From contig NZ_BBQM01000012.1 in assembly GCF_000876015.1 (NCBI RefSeq), positions 496,001 to 560,000 of the forward strand: DNA of 64,000 nucleotides, in the 5' to 3' direction. Positions 25,740 to 34,157 of the stretch are shown here, piece after piece. The notes beneath the pieces were generated by a model, which did no database searches, had not been told where the DNA came from, and worked only from the letters and a program-made list of their open reading frames with translations. Within the stretch, counting starts at the first letter, position 1; each line of letters begins with the position of its first letter. This stretch comes from Cupriavidus basilensis. GTDB lineage: Bacteria; Pseudomonadota; Gammaproteobacteria; Burkholderiales; Burkholderiaceae. A program made the position numbers and the translations under genes.

Positions 25740-26675
25740 ATGAAACGGATATTGCCGCCGCTCAATGCCTTGCGCGCCTTCGAGGCCGCTGGCCGGCTCG
25801 GCAGCTTCAAGGAAGCCGCCGCCGAGCTGCATGTGACCCACGGCGCGGTGAGCCAGCAGGTGCGCTTGCTGGAGGAATGGCTGGGCGCCGCATTGTTCGC
25901 GCGCCACAACCGGCGCGTGGCGCTGACGCCGGCGGCGCGGGCCTATCTGGCACGAATCGGTCCGCTGTTCGAGCAGATCGCGCAGGCCACCGCCGGTTAT
26001 GGCCTGCCCGAGGCGGCCTCGCGGACGCTGTCCGTCAATGCGCCGGCGACGTTCACCTTGCGCTGGCTGGTGCCGAGGCTGGCGAAATTCCGCGCCGGGC
26101 ATGCCGACGTGGACGTCAGGGTGGAGACGTCGAACGAGCCGGTGGAGAGCCTGACGGACAGCCATGACCTCATCATCCGGGGCGGCCCGGATACCTTCTA
26201 TGGCTACGCGATGCGGCCATTCCTGTGCGAGGAGAGAGTGCCGGTCTGCAGTCCCGCGCTGTTGCGGCGCGTGCCGCTGCGCAAGCCGGAGGACATGCGG
26301 CAGCACACGCTGCTGCACACGTCGAGCCTGCCGCGGCTCTGGCCGGACTGGCTGGCGCAGGCGGGGATTGCCGCGCTCCGGCCCGCCGCGGCGCTGACGT
26401 TCGACCACTTCTATCTGACGCTGCAGGCTGCCATCGACGGCATCGGCATCGCGATGGGGCCGACCGCGCTGGTGGCGGACGATCTGGCCGCCGGCCGGCT
26501 CGTGATGCCGTTCGCCGGGCCGCGCCTGCCGTCGCGCAGCTATTGCACCTACGTCCCGGACCGGAAGTCCGGGGATGCGCTCGTCGTGCTGTTCCGCGCG
26601 TGGCTCGAGCACGAAGGGATGCGTCCGCAAGACGGACCGGGCCCGCGCGACGCGGGCTCGCTGAATGCCGTCTGA
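25740..26675 (+). CDS. LysR-family transcriptional regulator (GcvA-like)
   Basis: This 311-residue LysR-type regulator has the GcvA-type N-terminus RILPPLNALRAFEAAGRLGS, a helix-turn-helix at about 20-62 (FKEAAAELHVTHGAVSQQV) and the effector domain with TLRWLVPRLAKF. It is divergent from the alpha/beta hydrolase-SDR genes and ends in front of a hairpin terminator. It probably controls the divergent pair, as is usual for the family; the inducer is unknown. Confidence 0.9.
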   Translation: MKRILPPLNALRAFEAAGRLGSFKEAAAELHVTHGAVSQQVRLLEEWLGAALFARHNRRVALTPAARAYLARIGPLFEQIAQATAGYGLPEAASRTLSVNAPATFTLRWLVPRLAKFRAGHADVDVRVETSNEPVESLTDSHDLIIRGGPDTFYGYAMRPFLCEERVPVCSPALLRRVPLRKPEDMRQHTLLHTSSLPRLWPDWLAQAGIAALRPAAALTFDHFYLTLQAAIDGIGIAMGPTALVADDLAAGRLVMPFAGPRLPSRSYCTYVPDRKSGDALVVLFRAWLEHEGMRPQDGPGPRDAGSLNAV

Positions 26676-26695
26676 ACGCCGCCTGAGCGGCGTTT
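26675..26695 (+). terminator. Hairpin terminator after the LysR gene
   Basis: AACGCCGC (26675-26682), loop CTGA, GCGGCGTT (26687-26694), followed by only TTTGT. The stem overlaps the LysR stop codon and lies between convergent genes. The T-run is short, so it may work as a weak terminator. Confidence 0.55.
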
Positions 26696-26716
26696 GTCAT
26701 GTCGCCGCCGCGCCCT

Positions 26717-27127
26717 TCACGGCATCCGGTTCCGCTCCGAGACCTGCTCGTTCAGCGTCCAGAAGTCATACAGCACGCCGACCAGGAACAGCCCGCCGGT
26801 CAGCAGGTAGATCAGGCCGGTGATCCATTTGCCGATATACATGCGGTGCACGCCGAAGACGCCGAGAAAGGTCAGCAGCAGCCACGCCACGTTGTAGTCG
26901 GTGCGGCCGGCGGTAAACCGGTAGTCCGCCCGGCGGTCCATGCCGGGGATCAGGAACACGTCGATCAGCCAGCCGATGCCGAGCAGGCCCAGCGTGAAGA
27001 ACCAGATCGTGCCGGTGATCGGCTTGCCGTAGTAGAAGCGGTGGGAGCCGGTAAAGCCGAAGATCCACAGCAGGTAGCCGATGACCTTGCTGTGCGTGTC
27101 TCCCTGGGGATTGCTCGGTGGATACAT
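26717..27127 (-). CDS. TM2-domain membrane protein
   Basis: This 136-residue protein consists of two TM2 units: helices flanking GFTGSHRFYYGKPITG and again GVFGVHRMYIGKWITG, with about four to five membrane helices in all. TM2 proteins are small inner-membrane proteins of unknown biochemical role. The ATG at 27127 (MYPPSNPQGD) fits the normal short cytoplasmic start; the open frame continues upstream without homology. It converges with the LysR gene and is separated from the diguanylate cyclase gene by 114 bases. Confidence 0.88.
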   Translation of the reverse strand: MYPPSNPQGDTHSKVIGYLLWIFGFTGSHRFYYGKPITGTIWFFTLGLLGIGWLIDVFLIPGMDRRADYRFTAGRTDYNVAWLLLTFLGVFGVHRMYIGKWITGLIYLLTGGLFLVGVLYDFWTLNEQVSERNRMP

Positions 27128-27241
27128 CGTTGGCCTCGCGCGGTGGTTTGGCGCGATGATGCCATAGCTTGTGGCGCCGAAGCTACCCGGCGGGCGCCGC
27201 GTCCGTGGCCACATCCGTGGCCCCACGCGGCGCCCGCCCGT

Positions 27242-28324
27242 TCAGCGCGATTGCAGCTTGAACGATTCGCCCTGCATGCCGGCGCGGTCGACCGCGGCGA
27301 TGCGGTTGCGGCCGTTGTCCTTGGCGTGATAGAGCTGCGCGTCGATCAGGTTGATGAACGCGGTCTGGTCCATCCGCTCGGTCGGCACGATGGTGCCCAC
27401 GCCAAAGCTCGCCGTCACGCACTGGTTGTACGGCGAGCGCACGTGCGCGATGGCTTCCTCGGCGATCAGCGCGCGGCAGCGTTCGGCGGTCTTCATGGCG
27501 GCTTCCGCGTCGGTGTCGGCCAGCACCAGCATGAACTCCTCGCCGCCGAAGCGGCAGAGGAAGTTGTCCGCGCCGGCCACCCGGTCCAGGATGGCGGCGA
27601 CCCGCTTCAGGCAGGTGTCGCCCTGCAGGTGGCCGTAGTAGTCGTTGTACGACTTGAAGAAGTCGATGTCGATCATGAGCAGCGACAGCGGCTTGCCGGT
27701 TGCCTTCGCCGCCGTCCATTCGCGCGCCATCACGTCGTCGAACATGCGACGGTTGCCGGCGCCGGTCAGGCCGTCGCGGAACGACAGGTGCTCGAGCTCC
27801 TTCTGCAATCGCGCGAGCTTTTCCTCGGTGCGCTTGCGCTCGCTGATGTCGAACATGAAGCCGACCAGCGAATCGACCTCGCCCTGCGCGTTGCGCACCA
27901 CGTGCACCACGTCGCGCAGCCAGACGTAGCCGCCGTCGCGCGTGAGCGCGCGGTAGTCGGCCTCGTGGTCGGTGCCGGCCTTCGACTGCGCGACGCAGAA
28001 TTCCAGCACCGCGGCGCGGTCGTCCGGGTGCATGCGCTCGGCCCAGTCGTTGACGGTCTTCCAGCTCGACGGCGCCCAGCCCAGCAGCGCCTCGATCTGC
28101 GGGCCGATGTAGGTGAACGCCATGCTCGCCCAGTCGATCTTCCACGGAATCGCCTTGGTGGACTCCAGCAGCGTCCGGTACACGGCGCTGTCGTCGTCGC
28201 CGAACACGCGGCCGGGCGGGGCGAGGGTTTCCTGGTGCGGCAGGAAGGCGGCTTGCAGCGGGCTGTCGGGCTGGTCGGGGCTGGGCATGCTGGCCGTGAG
28301 GTCGGGGGCTGAAGGGGGGCTCAT
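27242..28324 (-). CDS. PAS-GGDEF diguanylate cyclase
   Basis: This 360-residue soluble protein has a PAS_3-type sensor (about 55-170, ending GFMFDISERKRTEEK), a short coiled coil and a GGDEF domain with the active signature RFGGEEF and the substrate-site start DGLTGAGNRRMFDD. It should make cyclic di-GMP. I see no RxxD inhibitory site in the residues before GGEEF, so product inhibition may be absent. The start is uncertain: the ATG at 28324 is used; a longer frame with 38 more codons exists. No EAL domain is present. Confidence 0.88.
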   Translation of the reverse strand: MSPPSAPDLTASMPSPDQPDSPLQAAFLPHQETLAPPGRVFGDDDSAVYRTLLESTKAIPWKIDWASMAFTYIGPQIEALLGWAPSSWKTVNDWAERMHPDDRAAVLEFCVAQSKAGTDHEADYRALTRDGGYVWLRDVVHVVRNAQGEVDSLVGFMFDISERKRTEEKLARLQKELEHLSFRDGLTGAGNRRMFDDVMAREWTAAKATGKPLSLLMIDIDFFKSYNDYYGHLQGDTCLKRVAAILDRVAGADNFLCRFGGEEFMLVLADTDAEAAMKTAERCRALIAEEAIAHVRSPYNQCVTASFGVGTIVPTERMDQTAFINLIDAQLYHAKDNGRNRIAAVDRAGMQGESFKLQSR

Positions 28325-28621
28325 TGTATCAACGGCGGGTTGCGGGATGCCTGCGGGGCGGTCGTCCTTGTCCGGCCGTCCGCCGGGAGGATCGATGTCC
28401 GGCGCCATCCACGCCGGACAACGCTCAACCCGCGCCACCCGCGCCGGCCTCGCGCCGCGCCCTCCCGTGGGTAATCCCCAACCCCTCCGTAGCCAGTCCG
28501 CACAAGAGCCACCCCGATAGTTTTGCTACGGTGGCACGACTGGCGAACGGGCCGGCGCCGGCCGGGCACATCGCATCGCGCGTCGCCAATCCCACCCGCG
28601 GCACCAGCACAGGAGACAAGC

Positions 28622-29493
28622 TTGGAGATCCTGCAACTTACCATCTCGGGCATCGCGCTGGGCTGCATCTATGCGCTGATCGCGCTGGGTTTCGTGCTGA
28701 TCTACAAGGCCACCGAGACGGTGAACTTCGCCCAGGGCGAGTTCATGATGCTGGGCGCGTTCGCCGGGGTGGTGCTGACCCTGATGGGGCTGCCGCTGTG
28801 GCTGGCGGTGCCGCTGACGGTGGCGGGCATGGCGGGGTTCGGCATGCTGGTGGAGCGGCTGGCGATCCGGCCGATCCTCGGGCAGCCGCAGTTCACGGTG
28901 GTGATGCTGACCATCGGCATGGGCTACGTGATGCGCGGGGCGATCACGATGGTGCCGGGCATCGGCGCGGGCACGCATACGCTGCCGGTGCCGTACCAGG
29001 GCATGGTGTGGCGCGCGGGCGGGCTGGTGCTGAGCGTGGAGCAGGTGGCGGTGATCGCGGCCACGGCGGGGCTGTGCGTGCTGCTGTACGGGGTGTTCCG
29101 CTACAGCCGGATCGGGGTGGCGATGCAGGCGAGCTCGCAGAACCAGCTTGCGGCCTGTTACATGGGCATTCCGGTGCGGCGCCTGAACGGGCTGGTGTGG
29201 GGCCTGTCGGCGGCGGTGGCGGCGCTGGCCGGGCTGCTGCTGGCGCCGATCACGTTCGTGCACGCGAGCATGGCCTGCTGGGGCTGAAGGCGTTTCCGGC
29301 GGCGGTGGTGGGCGGCTTCGGCAGCCTGCCGGGCGCCATCGTGGGCGGGCTGGTGATCGGCGTGGTGGAGTCGCTGGCGGGCTTCTACCTGCCCGAGGGC
29401 TTCAAGGACGTGGCGGCCTACGTGGTGGTGCTGGTGATGCTGGCGGTCAGGCCCAACGGCCTGTTTGGCGAGAACCTGCGGAAAAAGGTGTAG
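28622..29493 (+). pseudogene. livH: Branched-chain amino-acid-type ABC permease LivH, frameshifted
   Basis: The gene starts at TTG 28622 (AGGAGA at 28610-28615) and reads as a LivH-type inner-membrane permease: GIALGCIYALIALGFVLIYK, NFAQGEFMMLGAF and the EAA-like region MQASSQNQLAACYMGIP. Near base 29270 the frame breaks: the sequence gives ASMACWG and a stop at 29287, while the +1-shifted frame continues with the expected GLLGLKAFPAAVVGGFGSLP through to a stop at 29493. Restoring one G in ATGGCCTG (to ATGGGCCTG) joins the two parts into a full-length permease of about 290 residues. Either the locus is mutated or one base was lost in sequencing. The rest of the operon is intact. Confidence 0.85.
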
Positions 29494-29500
29494 CGGCGCG

Positions 29501-30577
29501 ATGCGATTCCTCTTCAAGACCGATTACCGCCAGGACCTGCGCCTGGCCCGCCAGCCCGGCCAGCGGCTGTGGTACGCGCTGTTGCTGGCCTGCCTGCTGG
29601 TGGCGCCGGGCTGGGCCGGCAGCTACTGGATCGCGCAGCTCGGCTTCGTGCTGGTGTACGCCATCGCGGGGCTGGGGCTGATGGTGTTGTCCGGCTACAC
29701 CGGGCTGCTGTCGATCGGGCACGCGGCATTCCTCGGCGTGGGGGCGTATGCGCAGGCGTGGCTGACCAGCCGCGGCGTGCCGTTCGTGCCGGCGCTGCTG
29801 CTGTCGGCGGCGTTGTCGGCGCTGGCCGGGGTGGTGGTCGGGCTGCCGGCGCTGCGGGTCAAGGGCATCTACCTGGCGATCGCCACGCTGGCCTTCGGCT
29901 TCATCGTGGAGGAGGTGCTGGCGCGCTGGGAGAGCGTGACCGGCGGCAACGCCGGGCTGGCGGTGGGCGCGCCGCAGGTGGCGGGCTACACGCTGGACAG
30001 CCCGGCGGCGTTCTATTACCTGTCGCTGGCGGTGTGCGTGCTGGCCACGCTGGGAGTGCTGAACCTGCTGCGCGGCGCGACCGGGCGGGCCTTCATCGCG
30101 ATCCGGGATTCGGAGATCTCGGCGCAGAGCATGGGCATCCACCTCGCGCGCTACAAGACGCTGTCGTTCGCGCTGTCCGCCGCGCTGGTGGGGCTGGCCG
30201 GAGCGCTGTACGCGCACAAGCTGCGCTACATCTCGCCGGAGCAGTTCGGCATCGGGCAGTCGGTGGACCTGTTGCTGCTGGTGGTGGTGGGCGGGCTGGG
30301 CTCGGTGCACGGCGCGTTCCTGGGCGCGGCCTTCCTGATCGTGATGCCGCAGCTGATCGTGCTGGCCAAGGACTGGCTGCCGCCGGCGGTGGCGCAGGCC
30401 AGTGGTTTGCAGGCGCTGGTCTACGGGCTGGTGCTGATGGCGTTCGTGCTGTTCGAGCCGATGGGCCTGTACGGGCGCTGGTGCAAGGTGCGCACCTACC
30501 TGGAGCTGTTTCCGTTCTACCGGCAGGGCATGTTCCGGCGCCAGAAGGCGTTCCAGCGCTCCGAGCGCCTGAAATAG
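29501..30577 (+). CDS. livM: Branched-chain amino-acid-type ABC permease LivM
   Basis: This 358-residue inner-membrane permease has about nine to ten helices, the LivM motif GYTGLLSIGHAAFLGVGAYA, GLPALRVKGIYLAIATLAF, and the cytoplasmic ATPase-contact loop AIRDSEISAQSMGIHLARYK. The ATG at 29501 follows the livH stop by seven bases. With LivH, LivG, LivF and the binding protein at 35758 it forms a hydrophobic-amino-acid-type (HAAT) importer. In this operon the importer is coupled to acyl-CoA enzymes, so the cargo may be an aliphatic or aromatic acid instead of an amino acid. Confidence 0.92.
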   Translation: MRFLFKTDYRQDLRLARQPGQRLWYALLLACLLVAPGWAGSYWIAQLGFVLVYAIAGLGLMVLSGYTGLLSIGHAAFLGVGAYAQAWLTSRGVPFVPALLLSAALSALAGVVVGLPALRVKGIYLAIATLAFGFIVEEVLARWESVTGGNAGLAVGAPQVAGYTLDSPAAFYYLSLAVCVLATLGVLNLLRGATGRAFIAIRDSEISAQSMGIHLARYKTLSFALSAALVGLAGALYAHKLRYISPEQFGIGQSVDLLLLVVVGGLGSVHGAFLGAAFLIVMPQLIVLAKDWLPPAVAQASGLQALVYGLVLMAFVLFEPMGLYGRWCKVRTYLELFPFYRQGMFRRQKAFQRSERLK

Positions 30578-30588
30578 GGGAGGGCGCG

Positions 30589-31398
30589 ATGTCCCACAGC
30601 CAATCCGATACCTTGCTGAGCGTGCGCGAGCTGACCGTGCGCTTCGGCGGCGTGCTGGCGCTCGACGGCGTGAGCTTCGACGTGCGCCGCGGCGAGGTCT
30701 TCACGCTGATCGGCCCCAACGGGGCCGGCAAGACCACGGTCTTCAACCTCATCAGCCGCATCTACCCGCCCACCGGCGGCGAGATCCTGTGGCTGGGCGA
30801 GCCGCTCACGCGCATGCCGCCGCACGCGATCGCCGCGCAGGGCATTGCGCGCACGTTCCAGAACATCGAGCTGTTCGAGCAGGCCACGGTGCTGCAGAAC
30901 CTGCTGATCGGCCACCACACGCACCGCGCCGCCGGCTTCTGGGCGGACCTGCTGTTCACGCCGGCCGCGCGCCGCTCGGCGCTGGCCGCGCGGCGCAAGG
31001 CGGAGGAAATGATCGAGCTGCTGGACCTGCAGGCGCACCGCGACGCGCTGGTGGCCGGGCTGCCCTACGGCGTGCGCAAGGTGGTGGAACTGGCGCGCGC
31101 GCTGTGCAGCGGGCCGCGCCTGCTGTTGCTGGACGAGCCGTCGTCCGGGCTGAACGTGGAGGAGACCGAGGACATGGCATGGTGGATCCGCGACATCCGC
31201 AGCGAGCTGGGCATCACCGTGCTGATGGTGGAGCACGACATGAGCCTGGTCTCGCGCGTGTCCGACCGGGTGCTGGCGATGAACCAGGGCCAGGTGCTGG
31301 CGCAGGGCACGCCGGCCGAGGTGCAGGCGCACCCGGGCGTGATCGAGGCCTACCTGGGCACGGTGGACGACGTGGCCTCGCTGCGGAGGGCAGCATGA
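30589..31398 (+). CDS. livG: ABC transporter ATP-binding protein LivG
   Basis: This 269-residue ATPase has Walker A IGPNGAGKTT, the LivG-type FQNIELFEQATVLQNLL, Walker B LLLLDEPSSGLN and the H-loop MVEHDMSLV. The ABC signature is unusual, LPYGVRKVVELARAL, in place of LSYGQQR. It ends in the LivG/BCA C-terminal LAQGTPAEVQAHPGVIEAYLG. GGGGAGGG lies before the ATG and the stop overlaps the next start by four bases. Confidence 0.92.
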   Translation: MSHSQSDTLLSVRELTVRFGGVLALDGVSFDVRRGEVFTLIGPNGAGKTTVFNLISRIYPPTGGEILWLGEPLTRMPPHAIAAQGIARTFQNIELFEQATVLQNLLIGHHTHRAAGFWADLLFTPAARRSALAARRKAEEMIELLDLQAHRDALVAGLPYGVRKVVELARALCSGPRLLLLDEPSSGLNVEETEDMAWWIRDIRSELGITVLMVEHDMSLVSRVSDRVLAMNQGQVLAQGTPAEVQAHPGVIEAYLGTVDDVASLRRAA

Positions 31399-32213
31399 AC
31401 CCGGCTGCCATCGACGCCGCCGCCGCGCAGCGCGGCATGGCACCGGCGCCCGTGCTGGCGCTGGCCAACGTGGAGAGCGCCTACGGGCCGGTCAAGGCGA
31501 TCCGCGGCGTGAGCCTGGCGGTGGCGCCGGGCAGCATCGCCACCGTGCTGGGCGCCAACGGCGCGGGCAAGACCACCATCCTGAAGACCATCTCCGGCGT
31601 GCTGGATCCCACGCGCGGCAGCATCGCCTTCCAGGGCGAGCCGATCACCGGGCTGGACCCGGCGCGGATCGTGCGGCGCGGGCTGAGCCACGTGCCCGAG
31701 GGGCGCGAGGTGTTCCCGCTGCTGTCCGTGCGCGACAACCTGATGATGGGCGCGTACACCCGGCGCGACCGCGATGGCGTGGCGCGCGACATGGAGGCGG
31801 TGTTCGGCTATTTCCCGGTGCTGCGTGAGCGCGCGGCGCAGGACGCGGGCCTGCTCTCCGGCGGGCAGCAGCAGATGCTGGCGATCTCGCGCGCGCTGAT
31901 GGCCGCGCCCGAGCTGATCCTGCTCGACGAGCCCAGCCTGGGACTGTCGCCCAAGCTGACCAAGGACATCTTCGAGATCGTGGTGCGCATCAACCGCGAG
32001 CGCGGCACCACCATCCTGCTGGTGGAGCAGAACGCCAATATGGCGCTCAACGCGGCGGACTACGGCTACGTGCTGGAGAACGGCCGCATCGTGGCCGAGG
32101 ACACCTGCGCGGCGCTGCGCGAGAAGGACGACATCAAGGAGTTCTACCTCGGCATGAAGGACAGCGGCGTGCGCGGCGAGCGGCGCTGGAAGAAGCGCAA
32201 GACCTGGCGCTAG
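31395..32213 (+). CDS. livF: ABC transporter ATP-binding protein LivF
   Basis: This 272-residue ATPase has Walker A LGANGAGKTT, the LivF-type VPEGREVFPLLSVRDNL, signature LSGGQQQMLAISRAL, Walker B LILLDEPSLGLS and H-loop VEQNANMAL. Its ATG overlaps the livG stop (ATGA). The C-terminus has an extra basic tail (GERRWKKRKTWR) beyond the normal end EFYLGMKD, seen in LivF proteins coupled to acyl-CoA ligase operons. Confidence 0.92.
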   Translation: MNPAAIDAAAAQRGMAPAPVLALANVESAYGPVKAIRGVSLAVAPGSIATVLGANGAGKTTILKTISGVLDPTRGSIAFQGEPITGLDPARIVRRGLSHVPEGREVFPLLSVRDNLMMGAYTRRDRDGVARDMEAVFGYFPVLRERAAQDAGLLSGGQQQMLAISRALMAAPELILLDEPSLGLSPKLTKDIFEIVVRINRERGTTILLVEQNANMALNAADYGYVLENGRIVAEDTCAALREKDDIKEFYLGMKDSGVRGERRWKKRKTWR

Positions 32214-32270
32214 CCGCCCGCCCCGACCATCCCGACCACCCGACCACCAGATCCAGCCGGAGACCCGCCA

Positions 32271-34124
32271 ATGGCCAGACCCGCCGCGCACGCCATGCAG
32301 CCCTTGTCCGAAGCCGCGTTCCAGACCGTGCCGCAGATGTTCTGGCACGCCGTGGACGTGCGCGGCGACGCCGTGATGATGCGGCAGAAGGACCTCGGCA
32401 TCTGGCGCAGCTATACCTGGCGCGAAGTGGGCGAGATCGTGGCCGACGTGGCGGTGGGGCTGGCCGAGCTCGGATTGCGGCCGGGCGAGGTGGTCTCCGT
32501 GCTGTCCAACACCAACCGCGAATGGGTGTGGGCCGACCTGGGCGCGCTCACGGCGGGCGCGGTGGTCAGCGGCATCTACCCGACCGATTCGCCGTCGCAG
32601 GTGGAATACCTGTGCCAGGACTCGGGCACCGTGGTGCTGTTCGTGGAAAACGAGGAGCAACTCGACAAATACCTGGAAGTGCGCGAGCGCGTGCCGGACC
32701 TGCGCCGCGTGGTGGTGTTCGACATGGAAGGGCTGTCGGGCTTCGACGATGCCGCGGTGATGAGCTTCGACGCGCTGCTGGCGCTGGGCCGGCAGGCGCG
32801 CGCGCGGCAGCCGGGCTGGCTGCCGGCCATGCGCGCCGAGGGCAGCGCCGACGCGCTGGCGGTGCTGGTCTACACGTCCGGCACCACGGGGCGGCCCAAG
32901 GGCGCGATGCTGTCGCACCGCAACGTGCTGCGCAGTTGCCTGACGCAGCGCGAATTCCTGCCGGCCACCACCATCGGCGAGCGCATGGCCTTCCTGCCGC
33001 TGTGCCATGTGTCCGAGCGCCTCTTCGGGGAGTATTACGCGATCCTGTGCGGCGCGGTGGCCAACTTCGTGGAGAACCCCGACACCATTTTCGACAATAT
33101 CCGCGAGATCCAGCCCGATGCCTTCCTGGCGGTGCCGCGCGTGTGGGAAAAGCTGTATTCCAGCATCACCATCGCCGTGCGCGAGGCCACGCCGCTGCAG
33201 CGCCGGGCCTACGCCTGGGCGCTGCGCGCCGGGCAGGCGCGCGTGCCTGAGCCGGGGCAGGCGCGGCGGCTGTCGCCTGGCGCGCGGATCAGGCTGTGGC
33301 TGGCCGATGCGCTGGTGCTGGGCAACGTGCGCCGCATGATGGGCCTGAACCGCGTGCAGCTGGCGGTGACGGGCGCGGCGCCGATCTCGCCGGACCTGAT
33401 CCGCTGGTACATGGCGCTGGGCATCGAGCTGCACGAGCTGTGGGGCATGACCGAGATCACCGGCGCGGCCACCTGCAACCCGCCGGGCCGCACGCGCCCG
33501 GGCAGCATCGGCGTGGCGCTGCCGCATACCGAGGTAAGGATTTCCCACGAGGGCGAATTGCTGGTGCGCGGGCCGCAGGTCTTCATGGGCTACCTGAACC
33601 AGCCGGCCAGGACGGCCGAGACCATGACCGACGGCTGGCTGCGCACCGGCGACATCGGCCGCGTGGACGAGGACGGCTATTTCTACATCACCGACCGCAT
33701 GAAGGACCTGATCATCACGGCCGGCGGCAAGAACGTCACGCCGTCCGAATGGGAGAACCAGCTCAAGTTCAGCCCCTACGTGACCGACGCGGTGGTGATC
33801 GGCGACCGCCGGCCGTTCCTGAGCTGCCTGGTGATGATCGACCAGGACAACGTGGAGCGGTGGGCGCAGGAGCACGACGTGCATTTCTCCGACTACGGCT
33901 CGCTGTGCCGCAGCAAGGAGGTGGTGGCGCTGATCGGGCAGGAGATCGACCGCGTCAACAAGCAGTTCGCGCGCGTGGAGCAGATCAAGGCGTTCCGCCT
34001 GCTGGAGACGCGCCTGGGCGCCGAGGACGAGGAACTGACGCCGACCATGAAGCTCAAGCGCAAGCTGGTCAACGACAAGTACAGCGCGCTGATCGAGTCG
34101 ATGTATCCGGCCAAGGTGGCCTGA
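32271..34124 (+). CDS. Long-chain acyl-CoA synthetase (FadD/FAA1-type)
   Basis: This 617-residue adenylate-forming enzyme activates a carboxylic acid to its CoA thioester. It has the P-loop YTSGTTGRPKGAMLSHRN, the ELWGMTEITGAATCNP motif, GWLRTGDIGRVDEDGYFYIT and, in place of the usual GENV(Y)P, the GGKNVTPSEWEN sequence of the long-chain (eukaryotic FAA-like) branch. It lies 57 bases after livF in the same operon, so it most likely traps the acid brought in by the ABC importer. The chain length cannot be deduced. Confidence 0.9.
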   Translation: MARPAAHAMQPLSEAAFQTVPQMFWHAVDVRGDAVMMRQKDLGIWRSYTWREVGEIVADVAVGLAELGLRPGEVVSVLSNTNREWVWADLGALTAGAVVSGIYPTDSPSQVEYLCQDSGTVVLFVENEEQLDKYLEVRERVPDLRRVVVFDMEGLSGFDDAAVMSFDALLALGRQARARQPGWLPAMRAEGSADALAVLVYTSGTTGRPKGAMLSHRNVLRSCLTQREFLPATTIGERMAFLPLCHVSERLFGEYYAILCGAVANFVENPDTIFDNIREIQPDAFLAVPRVWEKLYSSITIAVREATPLQRRAYAWALRAGQARVPEPGQARRLSPGARIRLWLADALVLGNVRRMMGLNRVQLAVTGAAPISPDLIRWYMALGIELHELWGMTEITGAATCNPPGRTRPGSIGVALPHTEVRISHEGELLVRGPQVFMGYLNQPARTAETMTDGWLRTGDIGRVDEDGYFYITDRMKDLIITAGGKNVTPSEWENQLKFSPYVTDAVVIGDRRPFLSCLVMIDQDNVERWAQEHDVHFSDYGSLCRSKEVVALIGQEIDRVNKQFARVEQIKAFRLLETRLGAEDEELTPTMKLKRKLVNDKYSALIESMYPAKVA

Positions 34125-34157
34125 CGCCCGCCGGCGGCAGCCTGCACAGGAGGCGCG

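Noticed and set aside
29260..29290. Programmed frameshift in livH
   Set aside because: No slippery heptamer or downstream stimulatory structure is evident; a one-base deletion or sequencing error explains it more simply.
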